A stretch of DNA of 64,000 nt from Opitutaceae bacterium (GCA_028284385.1 JANQRT010000060.1:310001-374000); one strand, 5' to 3'. Shown: positions 33,501 through 43,675, counted from the first letter of the stretch. Numbers and translations: made by a program. Notes: generated by a model from the sequence alone, not told the origin.

Positions 33501-36254
33501 TTAGAGAGAATTCTCGGCCGAAATTTCCGGCTGATTTTCGACTTCCAAAGGCTCCGTATTCGTCTCGCTAGGACTAAATAATCGTATTTTCGGTTCGGAA
33601 AGACTGCCTGTCACGCGAACCTCCATAAAACGCGACACGGGATCGAGCACGATGGCCAGCAATGGGACGATGGGCATTTGGCTGTTGCGAAACGGGAAGA
33701 GCTTCGCCTTGAAGTCGAGCGACTCTTCTTCGAGGTCGTAATTGCCATCGCTGTTGATTTGAGCGATTGGTCCGGTGATTCGCAGATCGGGAAAATCAAG
33801 GTAGCGTTTGCGAGCCTCGAAGGCTCCGTGGGCCTTATCGAACTTCAGGGTGGTAAAGCGAAACGGGGTGACTTCCATGGCTTTGGAAAGGGCGCCGAAG
33901 AGCTGGAATTGGTAGAGGTTCGCGTTTTCGATTTCGTATTCACCTTTTCCTACATAGGACTGGGAATCCCCTACAATTCCCTTGCCGGCAAACGAGGCGT
34001 TGAGGATGCCGTCGTAGGCGATGAGCTCTTCTCTATCGATCGGCTCCTCGAGGTCGTCGGGCTCGCTGGCTTCGAAGTAATCGACCGCGGCGACGAGACT
34101 CTTGCCGAAGTTGGCCTCTTCCAAGGTGGTTTCCAGATCGATCACGTCGTCTACGATTACCGCTTTGGCTTTAAGGATGCCTCCTCCAACGCCACCCAGT
34201 CCATTATCCACCGTGATGATGTCGTTATCGATGTGGACGTCGGCCTTCACGCTCTCGAAAGGAAAGTCGAAGAAGATCAGAGGCGAATCGGTATCGAGCC
34301 GTAGATCGATGTCGTATTCGTAATCGTCGCGTATTCGTACGTTGGAGGCGCGCGCCTGGATTTTGGGAGGGATTTCGTACTGGTAGGGCTCCAGGATGTC
34401 GGCCGTCTCCTCGCGGACTTCGTTGATGACATCCGGTCCGATCATGACGTCGATGGTCGATTCAACATCGACCCATAGACCAGCGAGCTTCTCAATGCCG
34501 TCACGAGGATCTCTGGCCATGGCGATTTGGGCTTCTCCCTCCAAGTAGCCCTCCTTTCGCTGTATCTCCATGTCGTAGAGATCGAAATAGTAAATCTTGT
34601 TGAAGAATTTGGTTCGGATGGACTCCATTTCGTGGCCGCGAATCGTTACGTTTTCGCCTTCGAATAAACCCGTCAGCTGGAAAGTTTGCGGCTGGAGGTG
34701 GATGGCGCTGGTATCCATCAAAGCCCGAAAGCCGTTTTCGGGAAAAATGAAATTATCCCAGTAGTTGTCCCACCAATCTGGAAACCATCCATTGATGGTC
34801 TTCGGGTTGAAATGGCCGTCGATGAGGAAGCGTCGCTTTTTCGTTTCGGGATTGAAACCGATGGACATCCAGCCGTGCTGAGGACCGCTTCTTACCCAGA
34901 GGTCTTCGACCAGTATATCGTTCCCTTCTATTTTCGCTCGAGCGATGGCGTTTTCGAACCGAGCCTCGGAAGCGATGATCACGTCTGAGACCAGATTCAC
35001 TCGAGCTTCGCTTGGTTGTACCGATTCGTCGAATACAGCTTGAATTGCCACCTCTGCAGGGCGTCCGGGAATCGTCACGCTGCCCAAGCTTAAGTCCGTA
35101 GCATCGTTGACCAGATCGATAGTCGATTGATCTAGCATTCCTTCTAATTCGGCGACTCCTTGGAGCTTGCTCAAGTCGCCTTTAAAATAGCCACTCCAGG
35201 CTTGATTGCCGATAGACGCGACTGCGTTTAGATCGATGTCTCCGTCTTCAATGAAGGCAGCATTCCCGATAAAACTGCCAAGATCCGTTTTTCTGGCCAA
35301 GAGGTTCCCCGCAGCGATAAGCATTTCTGCGGGATACGGGTTCGCTTTGTTCGGCGTTTCCTTCCAATGGGCAAGTGAAAAGACGCTTCTCGCTGCGTAT
35401 CCATTTTTTAAATTCAGTCGCTCTGCTCGCAGGCGAGCGGTTAGTCCGGGGTTTGGAGCTGTTTCCACTCGAGCTGACAGCCATCTGGCGTCTATTCCAC
35501 TCTGATGAACCATTTTTTCGGCGAAGGCGTCGACAACGGCAGTTTGCCCTTCGCTTCTAGAATGTATCAACGAAATGGATGCGAATGGATTGGTAGCCAT
35601 TCCCAATTGGTCTCTGACTTTCCAAACCTGTGGCAGTTTCTTGAAAAGGTCATTGGGTGTGATGGCCGGGGCTTCCTGGCCCCTTCGGGACTTATAGATT
35701 TCCGAACCGATTTCTCCAGAGGCGAACAGTTTGGCGTTGCCAAATCTGAGTCTGCCGAAAGAGAGCTTCCAATGTCCTCTTCCACGCTCGGCGTGAAGAT
35801 CGATGTCCTTGAAAACCACTTCAGGTAGACCGGTAGGCGATAGGACAGGTGGTGCCTTTAAAACGCCACCCGTTATAGAAGCTTCGTCCAGCTTAATATG
35901 GCCGACGAGGGCTAGAGCCATGTCGATCTTGAAACTCATTCGTTGAGCTTCTCCGATGACGGCCTCGAAGTCCTTGGATTCGATTTTCGGGGAATCGATG
36001 GTTATGCGACCGTTGGGGCGAAGCCGGATGCCATCCATTTTCAACGCCATGTTTTGGGCGGTGAGATTGCCTTCTAGCTCCTTGATGAGAAATTGCGGTA
36101 CCGGAAGCTCGTCTAGGGTAGAAACATAGGCCGTCAAGCAGGTGATTATAGCGAGGACTACAACAAAGACTGTATACAGAAAATCCAATACAGCTTTGCA
36201 GCAAAGGCGAGCGCCAAGCCAGGCGAACCTCCCTGCAGTCATCTCTTCGCCCAT
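33501..36254 (-). CDS. AsmA-like/DUF3971-type envelope protein
   Basis: A 917-residue protein with one N-terminal membrane anchor (VLDFLYTVFVVVLAIITCLTAYV) and a very long beta-rich periplasmic part. The last 200 residues have the AsmA C-terminal pattern (GKGEYEIENANLYQFQLFGA, then FDKAHGAFEARKRYLDFPDL, and a DPVSRFMEVRVTGSLSEPKIR end). Such proteins (AsmA, TamB, YhdP relatives) form bridge-like grooves that carry lipids between membranes. Lipid transport here is inference from the family. It lies 13 bases downstream of the DUF4340 gene in the same direction, so it may belong to that operon. Confidence 0.82.
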   Translation of the reverse strand: MGEEMTAGRFAWLGARLCCKAVLDFLYTVFVVVLAIITCLTAYVSTLDELPVPQFLIKELEGNLTAQNMALKMDGIRLRPNGRITIDSPKIESKDFEAVIGEAQRMSFKIDMALALVGHIKLDEASITGGVLKAPPVLSPTGLPEVVFKDIDLHAERGRGHWKLSFGRLRFGNAKLFASGEIGSEIYKSRRGQEAPAITPNDLFKKLPQVWKVRDQLGMATNPFASISLIHSRSEGQTAVVDAFAEKMVHQSGIDARWLSARVETAPNPGLTARLRAERLNLKNGYAARSVFSLAHWKETPNKANPYPAEMLIAAGNLLARKTDLGSFIGNAAFIEDGDIDLNAVASIGNQAWSGYFKGDLSKLQGVAELEGMLDQSTIDLVNDATDLSLGSVTIPGRPAEVAIQAVFDESVQPSEARVNLVSDVIIASEARFENAIARAKIEGNDILVEDLWVRSGPQHGWMSIGFNPETKKRRFLIDGHFNPKTINGWFPDWWDNYWDNFIFPENGFRALMDTSAIHLQPQTFQLTGLFEGENVTIRGHEMESIRTKFFNKIYYFDLYDMEIQRKEGYLEGEAQIAMARDPRDGIEKLAGLWVDVESTIDVMIGPDVINEVREETADILEPYQYEIPPKIQARASNVRIRDDYEYDIDLRLDTDSPLIFFDFPFESVKADVHIDNDIITVDNGLGGVGGGILKAKAVIVDDVIDLETTLEEANFGKSLVAAVDYFEASEPDDLEEPIDREELIAYDGILNASFAGKGIVGDSQSYVGKGEYEIENANLYQFQLFGALSKAMEVTPFRFTTLKFDKAHGAFEARKRYLDFPDLRITGPIAQINSDGNYDLEEESLDFKAKLFPFRNSQMPIVPLLAIVLDPVSRFMEVRVTGSLSEPKIRLFSPSETNTEPLEVENQPEISAENSL

Positions 36255-36266
36255 AATCTATTTCTA

Positions 36267-38210
36267 CTACGGAATTGCGGCAGCCTCAGTTTCGCTTTCG
36301 GCGATTTCGCTTCCGCTAGACTCGGAAATTTCGCCTGCCGTGTCGTCGAAAGGCGTCGCAGGCAACTCCCTCTTCACGCGATCGAAAACGATTGAGGTGA
36401 AGGCATCGATAAAGATCTGCTCGAATTCGAAAACGATGTCGTCCTGGGCAGACCCGCCCAGAAGCAAAGGACCTCCCGTTAGCTGTGAGATCTCGAAATC
36501 CTTGGTCAACGGCGTTGCCGCTTGACCGTCCTTGGGCTGTATTTCGGCGACGAGCTTGTAGGCCCAGGGACTCGACTGCCCCATAATGTCCACTTGCTCC
36601 GCATAGCCTCTTGGACGAAAATTTCTAGCCCTCAGGTCCTGGAGCAGCGTGGCGATGACGGCCGCCGACGAGTTTCCAAATTGATCGCCGCTGGCGCTGA
36701 AAATTTCGACCCCCTCCGGAAGTTTAGCTATGGCCAGCCGGGTTACGGCCATCCCCGGCGGCGTCTGGTAGATCGATCTGTCTCGATACAGGTGCATCTC
36801 GTCGCCGATGCGAGATAAGGCGTCATCATAAACTCGATACACGAATTCGCTGTCTTCCAGTTTTATATAAGTTTCTCTATCGCTGGTTCTGTCTCCGATG
36901 CGAATCGTTTTCGTCACCGGAAGCGGCTTTTCTCCCGGCAGGTTGGGTTGGCCTAGGGTCGTTATCCTAATAGCCGACTGTCTGACATTCAATCCGTATT
37001 CTTCTAGCTCGATGGCGGCTGGAGCGTCGTTGACGAATCCCGTATCCGGAATGGCTTTCAACTCTCCTAGCCACTCCAAGGCCTCGGCGATTGCCTGGCT
37101 GTCTCCGGTGTGGCTTTCAAGACCTTGATCCGTGTCATGTCGCTGTACCTGCCATTCTCCGTTCTCCAGTTTGAGCAGCGAAAGATAAACCGACTCTCCT
37201 CGCAGGAAGGAAACCGATGAAGCCGTTTTCGGATCGATGGCTAGAATTCTGCGGTCGCGAAGTTTCGTTTGAGCGGTTTCCAAGGTATCTAGAAAATCGA
37301 TACCGATTTGAAAAATGGCGGATCGATCCTCTCTCTTGGCAAATCTGATTCTTGGATTCGATTCGGCTACTGCATCTCCGATATCGAGAACTTCGCGGCT
37401 TTGGTCCGTTTCGATGACGATGCGAGCAATCGGATTCTGCAGCCCGAAGGGAGAGAGGTCGGCCGATTCGGTCTGCTCGATGCGGCTGACTTCAAGAGCC
37501 AAAACGCGATTGAGAAAGGCCCTCACTGCTGCTGAGTCCGCTCGGGTGCTGATCGGAGTTTCGAACTCCCAGGCATCGTCACGTTTGGCTAGGCGGGTTC
37601 GGCTGGCGTTGCGCATATGCACATTCCATAGATCCACCTCGAATATGCCCGCTTCGAATACCTTGGAATCGCGCAGTATTTTCTCCTCGATGAGGAGACT
37701 GTCTAGCAAGTTGCGGTTGACGACCTGGATCTCTTGTCCGTCGACCGAGAGCAGATAGAGGTTGTTGCCGGTTGCCGTCGCTTTTCCTATCCCTAAAGCG
37801 AATCGTTCGTCTCCTGTGCCTGCCGTTCCAAATTCCATGGTCAAATCCGGCGGATCGAGCCCATAGTCCTTGAGGGAGGAGCCGGCTTGCTCGAGTTGGC
37901 TGACCTTGAAGCTTACCTCCTCCTTGAGAAACCTGATTTGGGAAAGAATCCGCTCGATGGCAAAGTCGTTGGCCGGCCACTGATGAGGCGCTTCAAGCAT
38001 CCATCTCTTGTCGTCCTTGGATAGAACGATCTCTTCGCCTGTCCCCGTTTTTACGATACGCAGATAATTTATCTCCGCTGCCAGGGGGCCGAGAACGTTC
38101 GTATTGTCTTCGGGCCCTTCCTCCATGTTGCTCCACGGGTCGATGTAGAAAATGTAGACCAGCAACCCCAGAAGGATGACGAGAAGCGTAAGGGTGATTT
38201 TGAGTCTCAT
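36267..38210 (-). CDS. DUF4340 protein of the Gld-like ABC module
   Basis: From the ATG at 38210 it is a 647-residue protein (MRLKITLTLLVILLGLLVYIF), with one N-terminal membrane helix and a long periplasmic part made of repeated DUF4340 units. These contain lines such as LRIVKTGTGEEIVLSKDDKR and GLQNPIARIVIETD. A longer frame to 38261 would start inside the upstream gene and has no signal logic. DUF4340 genes are usually found directly after gldG-like genes, as here. Function is unknown; an accessory subunit of the ABC complex is likely. Confidence 0.85.
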   Translation of the reverse strand: MRLKITLTLLVILLGLLVYIFYIDPWSNMEEGPEDNTNVLGPLAAEINYLRIVKTGTGEEIVLSKDDKRWMLEAPHQWPANDFAIERILSQIRFLKEEVSFKVSQLEQAGSSLKDYGLDPPDLTMEFGTAGTGDERFALGIGKATATGNNLYLLSVDGQEIQVVNRNLLDSLLIEEKILRDSKVFEAGIFEVDLWNVHMRNASRTRLAKRDDAWEFETPISTRADSAAVRAFLNRVLALEVSRIEQTESADLSPFGLQNPIARIVIETDQSREVLDIGDAVAESNPRIRFAKREDRSAIFQIGIDFLDTLETAQTKLRDRRILAIDPKTASSVSFLRGESVYLSLLKLENGEWQVQRHDTDQGLESHTGDSQAIAEALEWLGELKAIPDTGFVNDAPAAIELEEYGLNVRQSAIRITTLGQPNLPGEKPLPVTKTIRIGDRTSDRETYIKLEDSEFVYRVYDDALSRIGDEMHLYRDRSIYQTPPGMAVTRLAIAKLPEGVEIFSASGDQFGNSSAAVIATLLQDLRARNFRPRGYAEQVDIMGQSSPWAYKLVAEIQPKDGQAATPLTKDFEISQLTGGPLLLGGSAQDDIVFEFEQIFIDAFTSIVFDRVKRELPATPFDDTAGEISESSGSEIAESETEAAAIP

Positions 38211-38217
38211 GGAGGTT

Positions 38218-39714
38218 CTAGTTGCGTCGCGCGAGATAGACCGAAAGTCCGAGCAGGCCAATCAGCATTGGCGGGCCTAGCCAAATCAGATGTCGCGAAA
38301 TCAGCAGCTGTTCAAGGCTTAGATCCAGTTTGGATTTCTCGATTTGCCGGGATGGAATATTCAAACTCGCCATGCGGTCGATCATATAGTTGGCCGCGTT
38401 GACGAAGAAAGGCAGATTTCCTAGAGAGTGTATGTGATTATTCGATACGAAATTAGCGGTTCCCGTCACGAGAAGCTTGCCACCCGGGATACTGATGCCA
38501 AGCGAGGAGTCGACGTTCCTTTCTGCAATAGTCGCGATCATAATGGGAGCCAGCAAATCAATATTCTCGTCCAGTGACGGGGGAGCGGCATTGAGACGAT
38601 AGGATTCCCGGTAGGACTTTTCTCCCCAGCTGTCCTTCGAGGTTCTCATCAGCTCCGTGACTTTCAGCGAATCGTCAATAGGTCTTCCTGGGTCGGCTCT
38701 TACCGAAAGGGCCCGGTCGGACACCAATGGCAAGTAGTGCTTGGACAACTCCTTGGTGACCGCATGGCTAGCATGGAAACTTTTGATCATCAGGTCCCCA
38801 CCTTGGGTTCTGCGATTCCGATCGTTTTCGATCACCACCACGTCATCCGCCAAAATCCCCCAATCGAAAAACAGGTCTTCCAAGCCGTGGTCCACCTCGG
38901 GTTCCAATAGGATCATAACCCTCCCTGATTTTTTGTTCAAATAGGATTTCAGAGCCTCTTGTTCCTGGGGTAGACAGCGTGTTTGCGGACCTGCCATCAC
39001 GATCATGGCCGCGTCGTCAGGAATGGGCTCGGGGCTCGTCAAGTCGATGGTTCTAATGTCGAAATGGAGGTCCAGCTCGTCGAACAACTGGGACGCTCCA
39101 CGACCTGCCGAGAAGTCGGTTAGGCTCATCTCTCCGTGACCGGTAGTAAAATAGATTGCGGGGTGATCCGACTCGGAAAGTTCTAGTATCGATCTCGTGA
39201 ATACGTTCTCGCCTAGAAACTCCCTGGATTCGCGATCGCGACTCGAATACAACTCGTTGAGAAATACCCTCCGCGGGGTTGCCGTTCCCGAACGAAAGAC
39301 GATGATATTCTCCTGCTCGATGCCAAGATCCTTCGCTCTTCGCGTCTGCCGATAGACATCCAGATATTCCACGTCGATTTTATTCGACCCCTTGTTTCTA
39401 GTGGCGAATTCGAATTCGCGCAGAAGAGCTTTAATGTCTTTGAGCATCTCCTTGTGAAAGGGGTCGTTGGAGCCCTCGGGCAGCGTTACGATCACGTCTA
39501 CCGGCCGATCAAGCTTTTCCAGATAGGCGAGGGTCACGGCCGAAAGGGTGAAGGTGCGATCCCTGGTCAGATCCACTCGTTTATAGTGGATCATCGCAAT
39601 GTAGTTGACAGCAGCGAGTATCAAGAAAACGAGTACGAATTGAATCGCCGCATGCAGGCGATCTATCCATCTATTGGACTGGTAGGACTGAACGAGGTCT
39701 TCGGCCATTAGCAA
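38218..39714 (-). CDS. GldG-like ABC transporter auxiliary protein
   Basis: A 498-residue protein with an N-terminal helix (FVLVFLILAAVNYIAMIHY) and a C-terminal one (LIWLGPPMLIGLLGLSVYLARR). Between them is the ABC_transp_aux/GldG domain (DRTFTLSAVTLAYLEKLDRP, and IYFTTGHGEMSL). In Flavobacterium GldA, GldF and GldG are needed for gliding, but in other phyla the same set is widespread and its cargo unknown. The start overlaps the end of the permease gene by a few bases, so the two are translationally coupled. Confidence 0.88.
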   Translation of the reverse strand: MLMAEDLVQSYQSNRWIDRLHAAIQFVLVFLILAAVNYIAMIHYKRVDLTRDRTFTLSAVTLAYLEKLDRPVDVIVTLPEGSNDPFHKEMLKDIKALLREFEFATRNKGSNKIDVEYLDVYRQTRRAKDLGIEQENIIVFRSGTATPRRVFLNELYSSRDRESREFLGENVFTRSILELSESDHPAIYFTTGHGEMSLTDFSAGRGASQLFDELDLHFDIRTIDLTSPEPIPDDAAMIVMAGPQTRCLPQEQEALKSYLNKKSGRVMILLEPEVDHGLEDLFFDWGILADDVVVIENDRNRRTQGGDLMIKSFHASHAVTKELSKHYLPLVSDRALSVRADPGRPIDDSLKVTELMRTSKDSWGEKSYRESYRLNAAPPSLDENIDLLAPIMIATIAERNVDSSLGISIPGGKLLVTGTANFVSNNHIHSLGNLPFFVNAANYMIDRMASLNIPSRQIEKSKLDLSLEQLLISRHLIWLGPPMLIGLLGLSVYLARRN

Positions 39715-40469
39715 GCCCCCTCTCTGTATTCCAGAACAAGAATGCTGATGAAGAGAAAGGCAGTGGCGCAGCTTCCGAATAGGAAGAACGCTCGAGTGTC
39801 AATCACTCCGGACGAGAAATCCAGCATGTGCTCCATCACGTTGGCATGTTCGGCAAGCGTCTCGATCCAAGCTGGCGGATCCGGCAGTATGATGGCCATT
39901 TCATTAAGATTACTGCCTAGTACGATAAAAGCGAATACGAGAGAGAAGCTGACAATGCCCGCGATCAATTGGCTTCGCGTAAGCGAGCTGGCGAATATGC
40001 CTAAACTGAGAAAAAGGGTGCCGCTGACAGCCAAGTACAGGTAGCCTCCAATAATTGGATACGGATCGAATAGCTTTGGATCTCGAGCGAAGACGTAGAA
40101 GAGGGCATGAAAGCTTCCTGTCAAAATCCACAGCATCAAGTAGTATAGGTAGCCTGCAAAGAATTTAGAAAGGACGACTTCCGTTGCCGTCACGGGAGTC
40201 GTCATCAACGTCTCTATCGTTCCGCTGTTTCGCTCCTCGGCAATGCTTTTCATCGTCAGTAGAGGAACCATGAAAAAGACCGGTACGAACCATAGCCTGA
40301 AAAAGGTTATCGAAGGGCTTTCGTCCTGAGGGTTCTTGGCGAACTCGTCTAGGATGGCTTGAAAGAAGAAACCGATAATGAGGAGAAAGAGAAACGCGGC
40401 GATGTAGGTGCCGGGATTGATGAGAAGTTTCCACAACTCGTTACGAAGCAGCGTAAAGAAGTGTCTCAT
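39708..40469 (-). CDS. ABC-2 type transporter permease (GldF-like)
   Basis: A 253-residue inner-membrane permease with six hydrophobic helices (for example IAAFLFLLIIGFFFQAIL, FVPVFFMVPLLTM, and LIAGIVSFSLVFAFIVLG). The MKSIAEERNSGTIETLMTTPV block is the usual coupling region of ABC-2 permeases. It lies between the ATPase and the GldG-like gene, which makes it the membrane subunit of that complex. There are 14 bases between it and the ATPase gene. Confidence 0.9.
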   Translation of the reverse strand: MRHFFTLLRNELWKLLINPGTYIAAFLFLLIIGFFFQAILDEFAKNPQDESPSITFFRLWFVPVFFMVPLLTMKSIAEERNSGTIETLMTTPVTATEVVLSKFFAGYLYYLMLWILTGSFHALFYVFARDPKLFDPYPIIGGYLYLAVSGTLFLSLGIFASSLTRSQLIAGIVSFSLVFAFIVLGSNLNEMAIILPDPPAWIETLAEHANVMEHMLDFSSGVIDTRAFFLFGSCATAFLFISILVLEYREGAC

Positions 40470-40483
40470 GTTTTCACTTACAA

Positions 40484-41545
40484 CTATCCGACTGCCTTAA
40501 CGGTGTCCCGCTTATCGGCGTTTTCCTCGATCTTCATTTCATTCTCTTCCGAGGATTCGTGAGCCAGATCCGTTTCCACCGTCTCCCAGCTTCTTCGAGT
40601 GGCCGCAAGAAAGACTTCTTCCAGTGGAGCCTTCTTTCGTTTGAAAGATCTGACGCGAAGGAGGGGATTATTCGCCAGTCGATCGAAAAGGATTTCTCCA
40701 TAGTCGCGTTTTCCTTGTATGCGGATCTCCACGTTGGAGAAGCCTTTCTCATCGGGTTCGCCAAAATTTTCTATCTTCATGTCTGGAGCCACCTTCAGTA
40801 GGGCGTCGCTAAGATCGACCGGCTTTCCATTCATCTCCAGCTCGTAGGATGTAAAATTAATGAAGGTCTTGCGTAGCTCCCTGGGGGATCCTTTGCCGAC
40901 GATTTTGCCGTGGTTGATAATGATAATCTGATCGCATGACATTTCGATTTCCGGAAGTATGTGGCTCGAGATAATGACGCTCATTTTGCCACGAAGCCTA
41001 GCGATCAAATCTCGGATAAGAATGACTTGATGCGGATCGAGCCCAATAGTGGGTTCGTCCATGATGATGACTTCCGGATTCGCCAGAATGGCGTCCGCTA
41101 TGCCTACCCGCTGACGATAGCCTTTGGAGAGCTTTCCTATGATTCTACTCTTGGCTCGTTCCAGATCGCAGCGTTGAAGAACCTGGTCTATCCTTTTATT
41201 TCGGTCCTTGGCTGGAATCTCCTTCAGCTTGGCTCTCCATTTGAGGTACTCCTTCACCCTCAGCTCTTGGGGCAGGGGATTGTTCTCCGGCATGTAGCCA
41301 ATGCGGCGTTTGATGTCGTGCGGATGACAGGCGACGGGTATGCCGCAGATTCTCGCGATGCCTGAGGTAGCCTGCGAGTAGCCCGTGAGAATGCGCATGG
41401 TGGTACTCTTGCCGGCTCCATTAGGACCCAGAAATCCGACGATCTCTCCTTTGGAGACTTGGAAGGATATGCCGTTTACAGCCTGGAGCTTGCCGTAACG
41501 CTTATGAAGATTTTCTACTTCGATTGTGTATTCCGGAGGTTCCAC
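40484..41545 (-). CDS. ABC transporter ATP-binding protein (GldA-like)
   Basis: A 353-residue ATPase. The Walker A motif is GPNGAGKST, the signature LSKGYRQRVG and the Walker B VIIMDEPTIGLD followed by the switch histidine in SSHILPE. The extra 100 residues at the C terminus (with FSNVEIRIQGKRDYGEILF) are typical of DrrA/GldA-type ATPases that serve ABC-2 permeases. It is the first gene of a probable operon of four or five genes running to the AsmA-like gene. Confidence 0.93.
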   Translation of the reverse strand: MEPPEYTIEVENLHKRYGKLQAVNGISFQVSKGEIVGFLGPNGAGKSTTMRILTGYSQATSGIARICGIPVACHPHDIKRRIGYMPENNPLPQELRVKEYLKWRAKLKEIPAKDRNKRIDQVLQRCDLERAKSRIIGKLSKGYRQRVGIADAILANPEVIIMDEPTIGLDPHQVILIRDLIARLRGKMSVIISSHILPEIEMSCDQIIIINHGKIVGKGSPRELRKTFINFTSYELEMNGKPVDLSDALLKVAPDMKIENFGEPDEKGFSNVEIRIQGKRDYGEILFDRLANNPLLRVRSFKRKKAPLEEVFLAATRRSWETVETDLAHESSEENEMKIEENADKRDTVKAVG

Positions 41546-41695
41546 AAGCTTTGCGATGTATAAAACGGATTTCAGACCATTGTGGCGATGAAAACGCCGC
41601 GCGCGCGAGTCACAATTTCCAATAAATAGTACGGTCTATGCCAAGGGGGCGGTTTTAATCGATTTCTCTTAAGACGGGTAAAGTAGACCTTGTGT

Positions 41696-42715
41696 TCATT
41701 TTTCAAGGGTAACCTCTCCCGCGCGCACGTGAAATTTGGATCCATCTTCCCCTTCGACAATCAGGGCACCCTGGCTATCAATGCCTCTTGCGATGCCGGA
41801 AATGCGAGCCTCTCCTTGCAAAAGACTCACGGATTGGTCCTTCAGCGAATCGTATTGCGGCCAGCGATTTATGAGTTCCGAACGATGCTTGTCTTCTAGA
41901 AACTGCTCGTAGGCCAGCGTGATTCGCCCGCAAAGCGCGGCGCAAAGGCGGTTAAGATTGGTCTGTTGATCTGTCTCCTGAAAGATCGAGGTGGCGCTCT
42001 CTTTCAGGGCTTCCGGCCAGTCTTCCGCCTTCCCATTCACATTCAAGCCGACCCCGAGGACCAGCTCTCTGGTCTGATCGGCGTCCATCCGAGCTTCAGT
42101 GAGGATTCCGGCCACTTTTTTCCCTTCGATCTGCAGGTCGTTCGGCCATTTTAGTTTTGAGGCCACTTGGCAGAAAGCGTTGATGCACTCGCATAGGTTG
42201 ATTCCCATCCATAAGGTAAACGAAGCGAGTCGGGAAGGGGATACATTCGGACGGAATCCGAACGACATGTAGAGGTTGCCATTGGGGGGACTGTGCCAAG
42301 AGCGTCCCAGTCGACCTCTTCCTTCAGTCTGCTTGTGGCTAAAAACCGCAAACGGAGCGTCTTCGCTCATGGCTAGGAGTCTTTCCGCTTCGGAATTAGT
42401 GCTGTCCGTTTCCTCCAAGACGATGATGCGCAGGCCGTTGGCCGATCTAGGCAACGAAGCCTTGACGAGAGCTTCATTGAGGAGGCTGGGTTGCCGCGTG
42501 AGGCGGTATCCTTTGCTCCGGATCGCTTCGAAATCGAAACCCTGGGATCGCATTTTCTCCATGTAGGACCAGACGGCGACTCGTGAAATGCCAAGCAGTT
42601 CGGCCAATCGGCTTCCTGAAACGTAATCGTCGCCGATACCCAGCATCTCTCTAAGGATGATCACATCCTTTTCGCTGCTATCTGTAACGGGTGGCGGTAA
42701 GTTGTCGGTATCCAC
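41696..42715 (-). CDS. birA: Biotin-[acetyl-CoA carboxylase] ligase and probable biotin repressor
   Basis: BirA activates biotin and attaches it to the biotin carrier protein. The 339-residue chain begins with a winged-helix DNA-binding domain (SGSRLAELLGISRVAVWSYM, about residues 37-56), so it may also repress biotin genes. The ligase core has TDSTNSEAERL, the biotinyl-AMP loop GRGRLGRSWHSPPNGNLYMS and KWPNDLQIEGKKVAGIL. The C-terminal SH3-like cap (GEARISGIARGIDSQGALIV) completes the bifunctional type. It lies just downstream of nadC in the same direction. Confidence 0.94.
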   Translation of the reverse strand: MDTDNLPPPVTDSSEKDVIILREMLGIGDDYVSGSRLAELLGISRVAVWSYMEKMRSQGFDFEAIRSKGYRLTRQPSLLNEALVKASLPRSANGLRIIVLEETDSTNSEAERLLAMSEDAPFAVFSHKQTEGRGRLGRSWHSPPNGNLYMSFGFRPNVSPSRLASFTLWMGINLCECINAFCQVASKLKWPNDLQIEGKKVAGILTEARMDADQTRELVLGVGLNVNGKAEDWPEALKESATSIFQETDQQTNLNRLCAALCGRITLAYEQFLEDKHRSELINRWPQYDSLKDQSVSLLQGEARISGIARGIDSQGALIVEGEDGSKFHVRAGEVTLEK

Positions 42716-42742
42716 AAAACTTATTTTCGAATGCGTTGTACC

Positions 42743-43675
42743 CTAGTCCCAGTCCAGCCCAATGTCGACCCAATTGCTGTGATGAACCGTGGCGCCCGAT
42801 GAAATGAAATCGTGGCCGATATCTCCTAGGGTTCCCAAATTCTCCAGGGTAACCTCTCCACTGATTTCCGTGATGATTCGGTCCTTAGTCAAAGTTCGCG
42901 CCTCTTTCAGCTGCTCTACCGAGAAGTTGTCGAGCAACACGATATCAGCCTCCGCTTTAAGAGCGATATCAATTTGTTCAATACAATCGACTTCGATCTC
43001 GATCAGCAGATTCGGATGGCGAGATCGTGAAACGGATATCGCCTCGGCGGCCGCCTTTTCAATATTCTCTCCCAGCGCGGCAAGGTGATTGTCCTTAAGC
43101 ATGATCCGATCGAACAGTCCCATACGATGATTCCACCCGCCGCCGCAAGCCACCGCGTACTTTTCGAGAAACCGGTAGCCGGGCGTCGTTTTACGCGTAT
43201 CCAAAAGTCGGGTAGACGAATCTTTCAAAGCCGCAACGTATTGGCTGGTCGTAGTCGAGATTCCACTTAGGCGTTGCAGGAAATTAAGCAGGGGTCGTTC
43301 AGCGGACAGAACGGAACGAAGAGGGCCTTGAATGGAAGCGATTTCCTGTCCTGCTTCAATCTGATCGGTATCGGATTTAAAGGCGGTCAAATGTAGCTCT
43401 TCATGGTATTGCTTGAGAAGTTCTTTCGCCAATTCCAGACCGCAGAGAGTCATTGGTTCGCGAGCTCTTAGGATGACGTTTGTCAATTCTGTATCTGGGA
43501 CTAGATTTGACGAATGATCGCCTCGAGCTGCTGGCGGGTTCCTGAGACCGACACCTTGCAAGTCCTCGTCTTTCGCTGCTGCAATAAGCCTTCTTATTGG
43601 AGCGATATCGAGATCGTTCCAACGTATTTGCTGGCAACATTGATCGACTGTCGCTTTGGTTCGAGTCGGCGTCAT
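42743..43675 (-). CDS. nadC: Nicotinate-nucleotide pyrophosphorylase (quinolinate phosphoribosyltransferase)
   Basis: NadC converts quinolinate and PRPP to nicotinate mononucleotide in NAD synthesis. Landmarks of the 310-residue chain are ERPLLNFLQRLSGIST, LLDTRKTTPGYRFLEKYAV (phosphate-binding), GGGWNHRMGLFDRIMLKDNH, and IEIEVDCIEQ with VLLDNFS near the C-terminal barrel end. The length is normal. nadA and nadB, which supply quinolinate, are 17 kb to the right in this window. birA follows 27 bases downstream. Confidence 0.95.
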   Translation of the reverse strand: MTPTRTKATVDQCCQQIRWNDLDIAPIRRLIAAAKDEDLQGVGLRNPPAARGDHSSNLVPDTELTNVILRAREPMTLCGLELAKELLKQYHEELHLTAFKSDTDQIEAGQEIASIQGPLRSVLSAERPLLNFLQRLSGISTTTSQYVAALKDSSTRLLDTRKTTPGYRFLEKYAVACGGGWNHRMGLFDRIMLKDNHLAALGENIEKAAAEAISVSRSRHPNLLIEIEVDCIEQIDIALKAEADIVLLDNFSVEQLKEARTLTKDRIITEISGEVTLENLGTLGDIGHDFISSGATVHHSNWVDIGLDWD

